A DNA stretch of 64,000 bases from Hymenobacter sp. BRD128 (GCF_013256625.1 NZ_CP053908.1:868001-932000); one strand, 5' to 3'; positions 17,962 to 25,730 are shown, numbered from the stretch's first letter. The notes: generated by a model not told the origin, from the sequence alone. Numbers and translations: made by a program.

Positions 17962-19297
17962 GCCACACCTGGCCCTGGCCGCCTGGGGCCGGCTGCTGGC
18001 TCTGCTAGGCTTGGTGGCGCTGGCCGCCAGCTGCACCAACACCGTGAGCGACATTGGTGTGGGCCTGCCTGACGCCAATGCCGACACCGGAGCATTCCTG
18101 ATTGATACCCTGACGGTGCGCTCCTCCACGGTGCTGCGCGACTCGGTGCCCAGCTCCAACTCGACCTACCTGTTTGTGGGTCAGTATACTGACCCGCTGC
18201 TGGGTAAACTCACGGCGCGGAGCGCATTCCGGCTGGGGTTGGCGGGGGCCTTCACGCCCGACCCCACGGCCGTATTCGATTCCGTTACGCTCATTCTGAA
18301 GCCGGATAACTACCGCTACGGCGATACGACCAAGACGCAGTCGCTGGTAGAGGTGCATCGGTTGAGCCGTCAGACGCCTATTTCAATCACGAAGTATTCC
18401 TATGTTGCACCTCGGCTGACGCCGATGGGGTATGACTCGACCCATGTTGATAGCTTGCTGAATCTAAATCACCGGGTACCTAAAGGCCGGGCCCGGCCGA
18501 ATCTCACCACGCTACGCATACCATTGGATAACGCTTTTGGGAAGGAGTTGCTAGACCGTGGCAAAGCTGGCCAGCTTAGCACGCAGGACGATTTTGATGC
18601 CTACCTGCCGGGATTGGTTATCACGCCGGGTGCCAACGACGAAGGCGCAATTATTCGCCTGAACGCCACCTCGACTGATGCAGCAATGCGCTTGTATTAC
18701 CATGTGCCGACCGACCCAACTACGGTCATTACCAGTGATTTTTCATTGGCTGCCGGCGCGCGGCACTTTTTCCAGATACGCGCCAACCGAAACCGCCTGC
18801 GGAACATTCCCACTGCCTCATTAGGGGTTGCTGCTTCGGCTAAGACGGGTGAGCAAACTATCATCGAAGGCGCGCTGGGCCTGCAAACCCGCCTGGAATT
18901 TCCGTACCTGACCGACCTGCGGCAGTTTGGCAACAACCTGACGATTACGAATGCGCAGATTACGGCCTCGGTGCCTACGGCCACGCTTATGCCGTTTGTG
19001 CCCGCACCGCCCGCGCTCAGCCTCTACTATACGGACGCTTACAACCACCCCATCAGCGTTTACCAGTCGAATATTACCTACAATACGGGTATTTCGACCC
19101 TGACCGGTATTGAGCAGGGCACGTATAATTGGTCGATGACTTCTTATATCCAGTCGGTGCTGGCGAATAGAATTCCGAATAATGGTCTGCTGCTCGCATC
19201 GGCTACGCCCGAGGTGCCTAGCCGGGTATTTATCGGCAGTACCCGCAACTCGCAGTATAAGCTCGCCTTCCGCGTTTACTTTATCCGGGTGCAGTAA
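17945..19297 (+). CDS. DUF4270 family lipoprotein
   Basis: About 450 residues from the ATG at 17945 (MSRSSKPHLA), which overlaps the end of the kelch gene by 17 bp and so suggests translational coupling. The frame also has an ATG at 17921. A lipobox ends in LAASCTN. The body is beta-rich with the DUF4270 pattern: ...DTLTVRSSTVLRDSV near the start and YVGQYTDPLLG-like text (FVGQYTDPLLGKLTA). The family is restricted to Bacteroidota, lies in the outer envelope and has no defined function. A perfect terminator follows. Confidence 0.82.
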   Translation: MSRSSKPHLALAAWGRLLALLGLVALAASCTNTVSDIGVGLPDANADTGAFLIDTLTVRSSTVLRDSVPSSNSTYLFVGQYTDPLLGKLTARSAFRLGLAGAFTPDPTAVFDSVTLILKPDNYRYGDTTKTQSLVEVHRLSRQTPISITKYSYVAPRLTPMGYDSTHVDSLLNLNHRVPKGRARPNLTTLRIPLDNAFGKELLDRGKAGQLSTQDDFDAYLPGLVITPGANDEGAIIRLNATSTDAAMRLYYHVPTDPTTVITSDFSLAAGARHFFQIRANRNRLRNIPTASLGVAASAKTGEQTIIEGALGLQTRLEFPYLTDLRQFGNNLTITNAQITASVPTATLMPFVPAPPALSLYYTDAYNHPISVYQSNITYNTGISTLTGIEQGTYNWSMTSYIQSVLANRIPNNGLLLASATPEVPSRVFIGSTRNSQYKLAFRVYFIRVQ

Positions 19298-19333
19298 GTG
19301 TTGGGCGCTTAAAAATAGCTTGTGGTAACGCTA

Positions 19334-19375
19334 CCAAAAGCCCCGCAGTAGCCGCTGCGGGGCTTTTGGCTTTTT
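19334..19375. terminator. Intrinsic terminator after the DUF4270 gene
   Basis: Perfect 15-bp stem (19334-19348 with 19355-19369), 6-nt loop, then a T run. Confidence 0.85.
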
Positions 19376-19441
19376 AGCGCGCTGCCAGTCAGGATTCCGG
19401 CATTTGGGGAGACTTTTTGCCCAAACGACTGTTAGCCTAAT

Positions 19442-20161
19442 GTGTCCGACCAGTTTTTGCCGCCCGCCCCGCGCCCCGACCTGCTTCGGGTGTCGTATGA
19501 TGACTACCGCGCCCTGCCCGCCATCGCCAACTCTGACCTCTCGCGCCTGCGCGATGCCCTCGACGGCCGCCCCCCGCGCCAAGATTCGGGGTCGGGGGCA
19601 CTGAGCTTCGGCACGGCTTTTCACACGGCCTTGCTTGAGCCCGGCGATTACCGGCCGGGCCAGCCTGGCCTCAACGACACGCTTATCTGGTGGCTGGTAG
19701 AAGGCGTAAGGCTTAATACGGAGTTGAGCCGCCTGCTCGAAAATGGCGTAACCGAGCGGAGCGCGCTTTTTACTGAGCCTAGCACCGATACGCTTTGCAA
19801 GCTGCGGGCCGACCTCGTGCTCGACCAGCCCGGCCAGCCCTACACCGTTATCGATTTTAAAACCACGATGGCCCGCGATGCCGAGCACTTTCGCTGGCAG
19901 TGCTCGGCCTACGACTACGACCGCCAAGCTGCGTTCTACACTGATGCGCTGCACGCCGACCGTTTTCTGCTGGTGGGCGTGCAGAAAGTTGAGCCGTTCG
20001 GCGTTTTTCCTATTGAGGTGCCCGCCACTATGCTAGCCGAAGGCCGCCGCAAGTATCTGCACCTGCTAAAGCTGCTGCGAGCGCCCGCCACCGCGCCCGC
20101 CTACCGGGCCCAGGCGGTGCAGGCCGCCGCCGAGGCACTAGGCCACGGTGGGTCCGCGTAA
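19442..20161 (+). CDS. PD-(D/E)XK nuclease-like protein, RecE/exonuclease VIII type
   Basis: A 239-residue soluble protein. SYDDYRALPAIANSDLSRLRDAL near the N-terminus and GTAFHTALLEP match the exodeoxyribonuclease VIII/PDDEXK-like (DUF3799) family. The catalytic core is seen as RADLVL followed by VIDFKTT (Asp and Lys of the D-x-K motif), then QAAFYTDAL. Relatives are phage or prophage 5'-3' recombination exonucleases, but here there is no RecT-like annealing partner and no prophage around it, so the role is open. The GTG at 19442 is the likely start; an overlapping ATG at 19440 is in another frame. Confidence 0.75.
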   Translation: MSDQFLPPAPRPDLLRVSYDDYRALPAIANSDLSRLRDALDGRPPRQDSGSGALSFGTAFHTALLEPGDYRPGQPGLNDTLIWWLVEGVRLNTELSRLLENGVTERSALFTEPSTDTLCKLRADLVLDQPGQPYTVIDFKTTMARDAEHFRWQCSAYDYDRQAAFYTDALHADRFLLVGVQKVEPFGVFPIEVPATMLAEGRRKYLHLLKLLRAPATAPAYRAQAVQAAAEALGHGGSA

Positions 20162-20240
20162 GGGGGTGAATAGCAGCGCGAGGCAGGAGTGGTTTTATAG
20201 TATTTAGCCTTGCATGCCGATTGATAGTAACGGGGTTATG

Positions 20241-21200
20241 CTACATGCCCTCGTGGCCGTTGGCTGCTACTTCACGCAGTACCTGCCGCAAGCTGGCCGG
20301 CTCTTGCAAGTGCCGTGCTAGCTGTATTAAGTAGTCGGTTTCGGCCCGCAGGCTGCGTTTTATATCGCGTAGCCGGGTGCGCTGCTGCTTTTCGGTGCCG
20401 CTCCAGGGTGCATGCTCGTCGGGCCGTCGGGCAGCTGCCAGCTGCTGGCTTAGTCGGGCTTGTTGCTGCGCCAGGGCCTCGGCCTCGGCACTGGGTGGGG
20501 TAGCAGTATCCGTCGTAGCGAGCAGCGAAAGCAGCGCTGCTAGGTCGCCCGCCGCGTAGGCAGCCGTGATGCGCTGCATAAGTGCCGTCTGAGCTTGCTG
20601 CGTGTCTGCATCGGCCCGGGCCGCGCGGTCGGGGTGGTGCAGGCGGGCCAGCTGGCGGTAGGCAGCTTTCGTGTTTTCCAGTAAGGCTTGGTTTTCATGC
20701 TCCGTAGCCTGGGTTTGCGTGGTGCGGGCCCGCTGGCGGTGGGCGCGGGCTGCTGCTGCTTGCTCGTGGGGCGGTGGCCCGGGGCTAGCCTGCGGCGTGG
20801 CGGCGTCCGGTTTCGCTTCTAGTGGCGGTGGCGGCGGGGCATAGCGAGCCAATATTTCAGCCTCATCTTCCCCAAAGCGCTCCTGCAGGCTGCGGGCATT
20901 GTGCACCAGTAGTTCCGTTACCTGCTGTAGTTCAGCCCGGTTGAGGTAGCCGCTGGTTAAGGCGGTTTCTAGGGGCGCGTATAAGGCACGGCGGGCGGTT
21001 ACGGCTGCGGCAGCTACTGGCCCCACCTGTTGCCAGTAGGCCTGCCGGGTGGTCGCCTGGCTAGCCCGCAGGCGCTGCAACTCCTCGCGCAGGGTATTCA
21101 CTTGATGCAGTGCGTGGCGAAAAGCCAGCTGAGCGGGCGAGCCGGCTGGTGCAGCTGCCACCCGTGCGGGTAGCCGTTGGCGTTGAGGTAGATTAGGCAC
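20241..21200 (-). CDS. J-domain-containing protein
   Basis: A 319-residue protein rich in Ala and Gln, largely coiled coil. A J-domain lies in the C-terminal half (about residues 180-240): AYRQLARLHHPDRAARAD has the HPD tripeptide needed to stimulate Hsp70 ATPase, and LMQRITAAYAAGDLAALLSL fits helix III. A Pro-rich linker (around 130-150) precedes it, and further helices follow. It probably acts as a specialised DnaK co-chaperone; the client is unknown. It is transcribed away from the non-coding region that precedes rtcB. Confidence 0.7.
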   Translation of the reverse strand: MPNLPQRQRLPARVAAAPAGSPAQLAFRHALHQVNTLREELQRLRASQATTRQAYWQQVGPVAAAAVTARRALYAPLETALTSGYLNRAELQQVTELLVHNARSLQERFGEDEAEILARYAPPPPPLEAKPDAATPQASPGPPPHEQAAAARAHRQRARTTQTQATEHENQALLENTKAAYRQLARLHHPDRAARADADTQQAQTALMQRITAAYAAGDLAALLSLLATTDTATPPSAEAEALAQQQARLSQQLAAARRPDEHAPWSGTEKQQRTRLRDIKRSLRAETDYLIQLARHLQEPASLRQVLREVAANGHEGM

Positions 21201-21356
21201 AGGTTGTAAAATTACGCCAAAATAATACCTCCTGGGTAATGCTTCCGTTTAGGGTTTTTCAAGTAATTGCATTAGTTAAAAGGCAAAGCAAATCGTAGAT
21301 TATTTGATTAATTGGCGCTCTTGTTTTAATTATTTTTAAAATAATTTGCCAATTAG

Positions 21357-21387
21357 TTGTGCAATCGAAATAATTATCGCATCTTTG
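21357..21387 (+). promoter_or_regulatory. Candidate promoter of a small transcription unit
   Basis: A TTG at 21357-21359 and CATCTTTG at 21380-21387, separated by 20 nt, fit the Bacteroidota primary-sigma pattern (TTG then TAnnTTTG) with one mismatch in the -7 box. No annotated gene starts just downstream, but a hairpin terminator does follow. Confidence 0.45.
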
Positions 21388-21393
21388 CGGTAC

Positions 21394-21545
21394 CAAACCC
21401 CCACAGCCATGTATCGACTGACAGTCAATTTTCGCAGTTCGGATAAGATGCAGCCAGAAAAACTGGTATGGCCTGGTACGTTTGCCTGATTTTAGCGCCT
21501 CGCTAAAACTGTCGCCGCCCGAGCCCATAAAGCTCGGGTTTTTTG
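21394..21545 (+). ncRNA. Candidate small RNA / sORF unit with own promoter and terminator
   Basis: Between the promoter-like site at 21357 and a terminator hairpin (21518-21524 with 21532-21538, then six T) lies about 150 nt. It holds a 26-codon open frame (21409-21489, starting MYRLTVNF) and a perfect 8-bp hairpin (21490-21497 with 21501-21508). It may be an independent sRNA, a short peptide gene, or the remnant of a larger gene. It lies upstream of the broken Ro60 gene and reads in the same direction. No family was recognised. Confidence 0.4.
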
Positions 21546-21667
21546 TTGTTGCCCGGTTATCAGCTGCTTAGCTATTACCTCGATGCTCGCCCAGCCTTCC
21601 GGTTGCCAGTTTGAGTTGCCCCGGTAGCCGTCGGCCCAAGGCTAGCCGGTGCGTCATATTCAGATTT

Positions 21668-21719
21668 TTTATTTGCATAATAATTGCCGATAACTATCGG
21701 CAATTATTATGCAAATAAA
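21668..21719. repeat. Perfect 24-bp inverted repeat, AT-rich
   Basis: Arms 21668-21691 and 21696-21719 are exact complements with a 4-nt loop, and the outer flanks are partly complementary too. No long T run follows directly, so it is not a standard terminator. It lies between the small unit and the Ro60 remnant and could be a structured RNA, a MITE-like remnant or a protein-binding site. Confidence 0.7.
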
Positions 21720-21740
21720 ATCAGACTTTTAATTTTATTA

Positions 21741-21767
21741 TCGAATAAAATATAATTTTTTATTCGA
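21741..21767. repeat. Second AT-rich inverted repeat
   Basis: TCGAATAAAA (21741-21750) and its exact complement (21758-21767) with a 7-nt loop. With the larger palindrome 22 bp upstream it forms a two-hairpin AT-rich block ahead of the Ro60 remnant. Confidence 0.6.
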
Positions 21768-21850
21768 CCGGAATACTTGCGTCCAATTAAAATTAAAAAA
21801 TACCATTCAAATTTTCCTTTGCCCGTTTTCCACCATTAGCATTTCTTGCC

Positions 21851-22054
21851 ATGCGTTTCAATTGCGACTTGCCCACGAAAGCTGCGCCAGTTCGCAATCA
21901 CGAAACCGCTCCCGTCGCGCAATAGCTATACGCTGCCGCTACGGCCGCCCTCAGCGACCGGTTTTAGAAGCAGGCCGGCACCCGGCTAGCCCGCTTGCGG
22001 GCGCTGGTAGCTCATAATAGGTCGCAGTTCGTGGTGCGGCTGGCGGTATATGCG
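21851..22054 (+). pseudogene. rsr: Ro60 / TROVE-domain protein (rsr), N-terminal remnant
   Basis: The frame from ATG 21851 reads MRFN..PTKAAPVRNHE, then LYAAATAALSDRF, KQAGTRLARLRALVAHN and QFVVRLAVYA. These pieces appear in the order and spacing of the N-terminus of bacterial Ro60 (TROVE) proteins. It is broken by TAG codons at 21923-21925 and 21965-21967, a short internal deletion, and loss of similarity after 22054, where about 400 more codons would be expected. Intact bacterial Ro60 (Rsr) forms a HEAT-repeat ring that binds Y RNA and misfolded RNA, and is often encoded beside rtcB. rtcB lies 455 bp downstream here, in the same direction. This assignment comes from remembered family sequence and has not been searched. 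Confidence 0.65.
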
Positions 22055-22168
22055 CTTATCGCCCGGTATTCCAAAGTTGGCCGAATAATTGTCTAACTCT
22101 TTACCCGCAGCATAGTCATGCTTCACGACTTAGGCAAACGACTGACCCCTTAATGGCAGTCGCTAGCC

Positions 22169-22214
22169 GGAACGGCTACCCGCCGGGGCCCAGTTTGCTC
22201 CGGCGGCCCGTTCC
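22169..22214. other. GC-rich two-step hairpin
   Basis: GGAACGG (22169-22175) pairs with 22208-22214, and inside it CCGCCGG (22180-22186) pairs with 22200-22206. This gives a stable, bulged stem-loop between the Ro60 remnant and the tRNA-like region, possibly part of the same structured RNA. Confidence 0.45.
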
Positions 22215-22237
22215 AAACCAGTCGCATTTCCTTCGTG

Positions 22238-22325
22238 GGTGAGTGCCGGAGGCTAGCGCTACTTCGTGATAAAGTTATCGGGTGCAATGCGTTGCATCTC
22301 GTGGGGTCGAATCCTGTTGCTCACC
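22238..22325 (+). ncRNA. tRNA-like structure with long variable arm (candidate Y RNA module or tRNA remnant)
   Basis: The 88 nt fold as a degenerate cloverleaf. An acceptor-like stem GGTGAGTG (22238-22245) pairs with the last 8 nt (two G-U pairs). A 4-bp anticodon-like arm has a 7-nt loop. An 8-bp variable arm with a 4-nt loop lies at about 22280-22299. A T-arm carries GTCGAAT in place of TTCGAAT. Defects are a very short D-arm, a G at position 33 and no encoded CCA, so it is unlikely to be a working tRNA. Bacterial Y RNAs of the YrlA type carry such tRNA mimics and sit between rsr and rtcB, which matches this position. The orientation is the same as rtcB. Confidence 0.4.
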
Positions 22326-22330
22326 TGGCT

Positions 22331-22389
22331 AGCGGTAGCGTAGTGGGTAGCGCACCTTAAAATCGCAGGCCTCACGCCTGGTGCCCGCT
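22331..22389 (+). ncRNA. Second tRNA-like segment with canonical D-arm
   Basis: AGCGG (22331-22335) can pair with CCGCT (22385-22389). Directly inside are TA (the U8/A9 positions) and a textbook D-arm, GCG-TAGTGGGTAG-CGC (22338-22353). An ACCTTAAAATCG segment and a perfect hairpin CAGGC-ctcac-GCCTG (22366-22380) follow. There is no T-arm, so it is either a partial tRNA mimic or a decayed one. It follows the first tRNA-like element within 6 nt. Confidence 0.35.
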
Positions 22390-22508
22390 TTTGCTGAAAG
22401 CTGCCGGATGCCGTAGGTCGGCGCTACTGCGACCCGTCCCGTTGCCCACGTGCACCGTCCGCTCATTGCTGCGGCGATTTTTTCTTTCAATTTCACAATC
22501 AACTGCTT

Positions 22509-23909
22509 ATGGCCACACAATTACGCGGCAACGACTTGCGGCAGCTCGGGTTTCCTGAGGGCCGTGCCATTGGGCTGGCACTCGCCCAGCTGCAACGCAA
22601 AGAATTCAAGCGCCTGTCGCAAACCGACCAGCTAGCGCTGCTAACAACCATTCTGGCTAGCCCCTCATCTTTTCTTACCGACTTGGCCTGGAGCCACGTG
22701 GCCGGCGCGCTCTTGCCGCCTCCGTCGCGGCACGTCGAGCTGGTAGCGCGCAAGGAGTAGGCCACCTTCGGGGCCGAACATATTGATGCCAGCGCCATCC
22801 ATCAGATGGAAACGGCCATGAAGCTGCCCGTGACGGTGGCCGGCGCGCTCATGCCCGATGCCCACCACGGCTATGGCCTGCCCATCGGCGGCGTGCTGGC
22901 TGCCGATAATGCCGTGATTCCCTACGCCGTGGGCGTGGACATTGGCTGCCGCATGGCTCTGTCGGTGTTCGACCTGCCAGCCAAGTACCTTGCCCAGCGC
23001 ACCCAGGAACTGCGCAAAGTGCTGCTAGACAACACGCGCTTTGGTAGTGGCCGGGGGTGGGAGCGGGGCCAGCGCCTAAACCACGACGTGCTCGAGCGCG
23101 ACGAGTTTCAGGCCGTGCCATTCTTGAAAAACAAGCTCGCCACGGCCGCCGAGCAGCTTGGCACTTCGGGCTCGGGCAACCACTTCGCGGAGTTTGGCTT
23201 AGTGGATATTACCGACCCGGCCAACGAGCTGGGCCTGCCACTGGGCCAGTACGTGGGCGTGCTTTCGCATTCGGGCTCGCGGGGCCTGGGTGCCAGCGTG
23301 GCGCAGCACTACACCGGCCTGGCCAAAGACGTGTGCAAGCTCCCCGCCGAGGCCCAGCACTTGGCCTGGCTAGGCCTCGATACCGAGGCCGGCCAGGAAT
23401 ACTGGGCCGCCATGACTCTGGCCGGCGACTACGCTTCGGCCTGCCACGAGCACATTCACCGCCGGCTGGCCAAGGCGCTGGGCGAGAAGCCCCTGGCGAA
23501 AGTGGAAAACCACCACAACTTCGCCTGGAAGGAACACTTGGCCGATGGCCGCGAGGTCATCACGCACCGCAAGGGCGCCACCCCGGCCGGCGCTGGTGTG
23601 CTCGGCATCATTCCCGGCTCCATGACGGCCCCTGGCTTTATTGTGCGGGGGCGCGGTGCGGCAGCTTCGCTGGCATCAGCCGCGCACGGGGCCGGGCGGC
23701 TCCTGTCGCGCACCCGCGCCAAGGCCGAGCTGAGCGAAGCGCAGGTGCGCCGCACCCTCGCCGACCACGGCATCGAGCTCATTGGTGGGGGGCTCGACGA
23801 GGCGCCGCAGGCCTACAAAGACATTCACACCGTGATGGCTAGCCAGCACGAACTGGTAGAGATTCTCGGCTCCTTTACCCCAAAAATCGTGCGGATGGAC
23901 GGCGCGTAG
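22509..23909 (+). pseudogene. rtcB: RtcB RNA ligase interrupted by one in-frame TAG
   Basis: The frame from ATG 22509 to 23909 encodes one RtcB-family protein of about 466 codons, broken only by TAG at 22758-22760 (codon 84). The N-terminal piece (MATQLRGNDLRQLGFPEGRA) and the following ATFGAEHIDASAIHQMETAM match the usual Bacteroidota RtcB N-terminal part. Downstream all active-site blocks are intact: VGVDIGCRM (metal Asp and Cys), GSGNHFAEFG, SHSGSRGLG, HHNFAWKEH and SAAHGAGR (the His that becomes guanylylated). RtcB joins 2',3'-cyclic phosphate or 3'-phosphate RNA ends to 5'-OH ends using GTP and Mn2+. Restart at ATG 22806 or 22818 would give a protein lacking about 100 residues. It may be a young pseudogene, a readthrough case or an assembly error. 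Confidence 0.85.
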
Positions 23910-23985
23910 AAAAAAGTATGCTAGCGCGAAATCCGGCCGGGCCGACCACTGCGTAGAGTAGTGCAGGCTCATCAGAGCCGTGTTT

Positions 23986-24570
23986 TCATAGCTCAGAAAG
24001 CCCGTTGCCTTTGGCTGCGGGTTTTTTATTTGCTGGCTGGTCGGCCGGTGCGGAGCCGGGCAGCACGCGCACCACGTCGCCCACCCGCAAGTGGCCACCC
24101 TGCGCAATGTGCGCCGTGAGTCCGCCGTGGCCGCGCATCGCATTGTAGCCGCCGGGGCCCAATTCCTCTTCCATACGCGAGCAGGGGTGGCACTCGCCCG
24201 TAATGTCGAGGATAACGGCCTCCCCAATCTGAATTTGGCGCCCTTTGAGAGCTAGCAGATTGAGGCCGCTCACTACCAGGTTGCGGCGCAGCCGGCCCGG
24301 CGCCACCGGTTCAGCTAGCCCCAGAAAGCCCGCTACCGCCGCCAGGTGCTCGTGCTGAATAAGCGTAATCTGCCGCTTGCCGCCCGCCTTTGGGCTCGCG
24401 TGGTCGCCGGCCAAGTGGCGGTCGGTAATCACTTCGGCCTCAAATACCGCGTCTGGCTCAGTGCGCCGGGCCGGGCGCAGGCCTATCCATTCGAGCCGGC
24501 CCTCCTGAGGTAGAGTGGCCAGCAGCCGCGCCACCGTCGATTTGTCGTCGCCAAAGAAAGGAAATGCCAT
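23986..24570 (-). CDS. MOSC-domain protein
   Basis: A 194-residue protein with a MOSC fold: RLEWIGLRPARRTEP near the start, HLAGDHA, KRQITLIQHEHL, LRRNLVVSGLNLLALKGRQIQIG, then the key cysteine in ITGECHPCSRM and GHGGLTAHI. MOSC proteins carry sulfur on a conserved Cys or bind molybdenum cofactor; this short stand-alone type (YiiM-like) may handle N-hydroxylated or sulfur compounds. The last dozen codons are Lys/Ala-rich and overlap the terminator of rtcB on the other strand. Confidence 0.85.
   Translation of the reverse strand: MAFPFFGDDKSTVARLLATLPQEGRLEWIGLRPARRTEPDAVFEAEVITDRHLAGDHASPKAGGKRQITLIQHEHLAAVAGFLGLAEPVAPGRLRRNLVVSGLNLLALKGRQIQIGEAVILDITGECHPCSRMEEELGPGGYNAMRGHGGLTAHIAQGGHLRVGDVVRVLPGSAPADQPANKKPAAKGNGLSEL
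24001..24027 (+). terminator. Terminator downstream of rtcB
   Basis: CCCGTTGCC (24001-24009) pairs imperfectly with GGCTGCGGG (24013-24021), then six T. It lies about 90 bp after the rtcB stop, within the 3' end of the convergent MOSC gene. Confidence 0.6.
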
Positions 24571-24596
24571 TTTCAGTCAGGTATTTGCGATAAATA

Positions 24597-25058
24597 TTAC
24601 AGCTCGTCGGGCGTGCCGAAGCCCTCCCGAATTTCGGGGTGGCTGATTTGCCCACCCAGGTTGCCGGCCCGGGCCAGCAGCCCAACGCTCAGCACGGCTC
24701 CGAGCAGCGTGCCCCAGGCTAGCTGCCGAGTGCGCGGCGTTTGCTGCTGCTGCGCCAGCACCAGCAGCGCCAGCGTGCCCGTGGCTACCAGCACCCAATA
24801 GCCCAGCCGCGCCGCCTGCGCATGATTCTGAATAAGCGCCTGGCTTACCCGCGGCATATCCTTGACAACCTGCGCCGCGCCGGGGCCCGTCAGCTGGGCC
24901 GGCAGCCCTAGCGCCACGGCCAGCACCAGCGCCCACAGGCCTGCACGCAGCACGGCTTCCTGCCGCTTTAGCAAGCCCGCGCCGAGCAGCAACACCCCGG
25001 CCAAAGCGCCAAAAATGGGCGCGTGATTAAAAAGCAGATGCCAGTGCGCTTGGTTCAT
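24597..25058 (-). CDS. Small integral membrane protein, four helices
   Basis: A 153-residue protein with four predicted membrane helices, at about 12-30, 38-56, 85-103 and 112-130. The N-terminus HWHLLFNHAPIFGALAGVLLL has histidines close to the first helix, and a further NHAQAARLGYW precedes helix 3, a layout seen in DUF2231-like or cytochrome-b-like membrane proteins. No catalytic motif is recognised, so the function is unknown. It lies 26 bp upstream of the MOSC gene on the same strand, so they may be cotranscribed. Confidence 0.65.
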   Translation of the reverse strand: MNQAHWHLLFNHAPIFGALAGVLLLGAGLLKRQEAVLRAGLWALVLAVALGLPAQLTGPGAAQVVKDMPRVSQALIQNHAQAARLGYWVLVATGTLALLVLAQQQQTPRTRQLAWGTLLGAVLSVGLLARAGNLGGQISHPEIREGFGTPDEL

Positions 25059-25142
25059 ACCGAAAAGAAGCCCCGGCCGGATAACGAAGCCAGGGCACCC
25101 GCAAAGGTAACAGACCCCCTAGCCGGCGGGCGGGCCCGGCAG

Positions 25143-25613
25143 TTAGTCGTTGCGATGGGCGGCTAGCTTCTCGTGATGGTTGTCTTCGGCTTCTTCTACC
25201 GAGTGAGTTTCACCCAAGTCGTTGTCGGCCTTGGCTTTATCGGCTAGCAGGCAATAGAACTGGTGAATAAGCCGGATTTCCTCTTCCGAAAAATCCTGGG
25301 CATTGATGAGGCGGTTGCTGGCGCCTTTAGTAGCCGCTAGCAACTCATTTAACTTCAGATGCAACACCAGCGAATCCTTGTTTTGAGCGCGCTGAATGAG
25401 AAAAACCATCAAAAAGGTGATGATGGTAGTGCCCGTGTTGATAACAAGCTGCCAGGTTTCGGAGTAGTGAAATGCCGGTCCCGTTACGGCCCACAACAGC
25501 ACAATGCCTACCGCACCCACAAACACCGCGGTAGTGCCCGAATATTTAGTGGTTTGTTCGGCAAAGCGACCGAAAAATGAAGCCTTTCTGGCGGGTTGGG
25601 AAGAAGCAGCCAT
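25143..25613 (-). CDS. Low-affinity iron permease family protein
   Basis: A 156-residue protein with two membrane helices (GTTAVFVGAVGIVLLWAVTGP and the segment with TGTTIITFLMVFLIQRAQNKD). IQRAQNKDSLVLHLKLNELL is characteristic of the iron permease/FET4-like family PF04120. Yeast Fet4 carries low-affinity ferrous iron; bacterial members are untested and often annotated only by homology. The C-terminal tail is acidic and His-rich. It stands alone, transcribed away from tRNA-Leu. Confidence 0.85.
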   Translation of the reverse strand: MAASSQPARKASFFGRFAEQTTKYSGTTAVFVGAVGIVLLWAVTGPAFHYSETWQLVINTGTTIITFLMVFLIQRAQNKDSLVLHLKLNELLAATKGASNRLINAQDFSEEEIRLIHQFYCLLADKAKADNDLGETHSVEEAEDNHHEKLAAHRND

Positions 25614-25730
25614 GTAATAAAAGTTAAAAAACGACGCATTCTGCGCGGCTAATACCTTGCCAAGTAAGCAATAAGACAGTTCGCAGCCTCTTCCTTCCGT
25701 AGTTTTTTACGCCGAAAGCAGCTGCAGGAT

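Noticed and set aside
21259-21528. 89-codon minus-strand frame in the intergenic region
   Set aside because: It runs through a promoter-like site, two hairpins and a terminator read from the other strand, and its sequence has no protein-like pattern.
22238-22389. Idea that the tRNA-like segments encode an amber suppressor that reads the TAG codons in rsr and rtcB
   Set aside because: No CTA anticodon can be placed in either loop (the candidate loops read CGTGATA and CTTAAAA), the cloverleafs are incomplete, and the Ro60 remnant has deletions that suppression could not repair.
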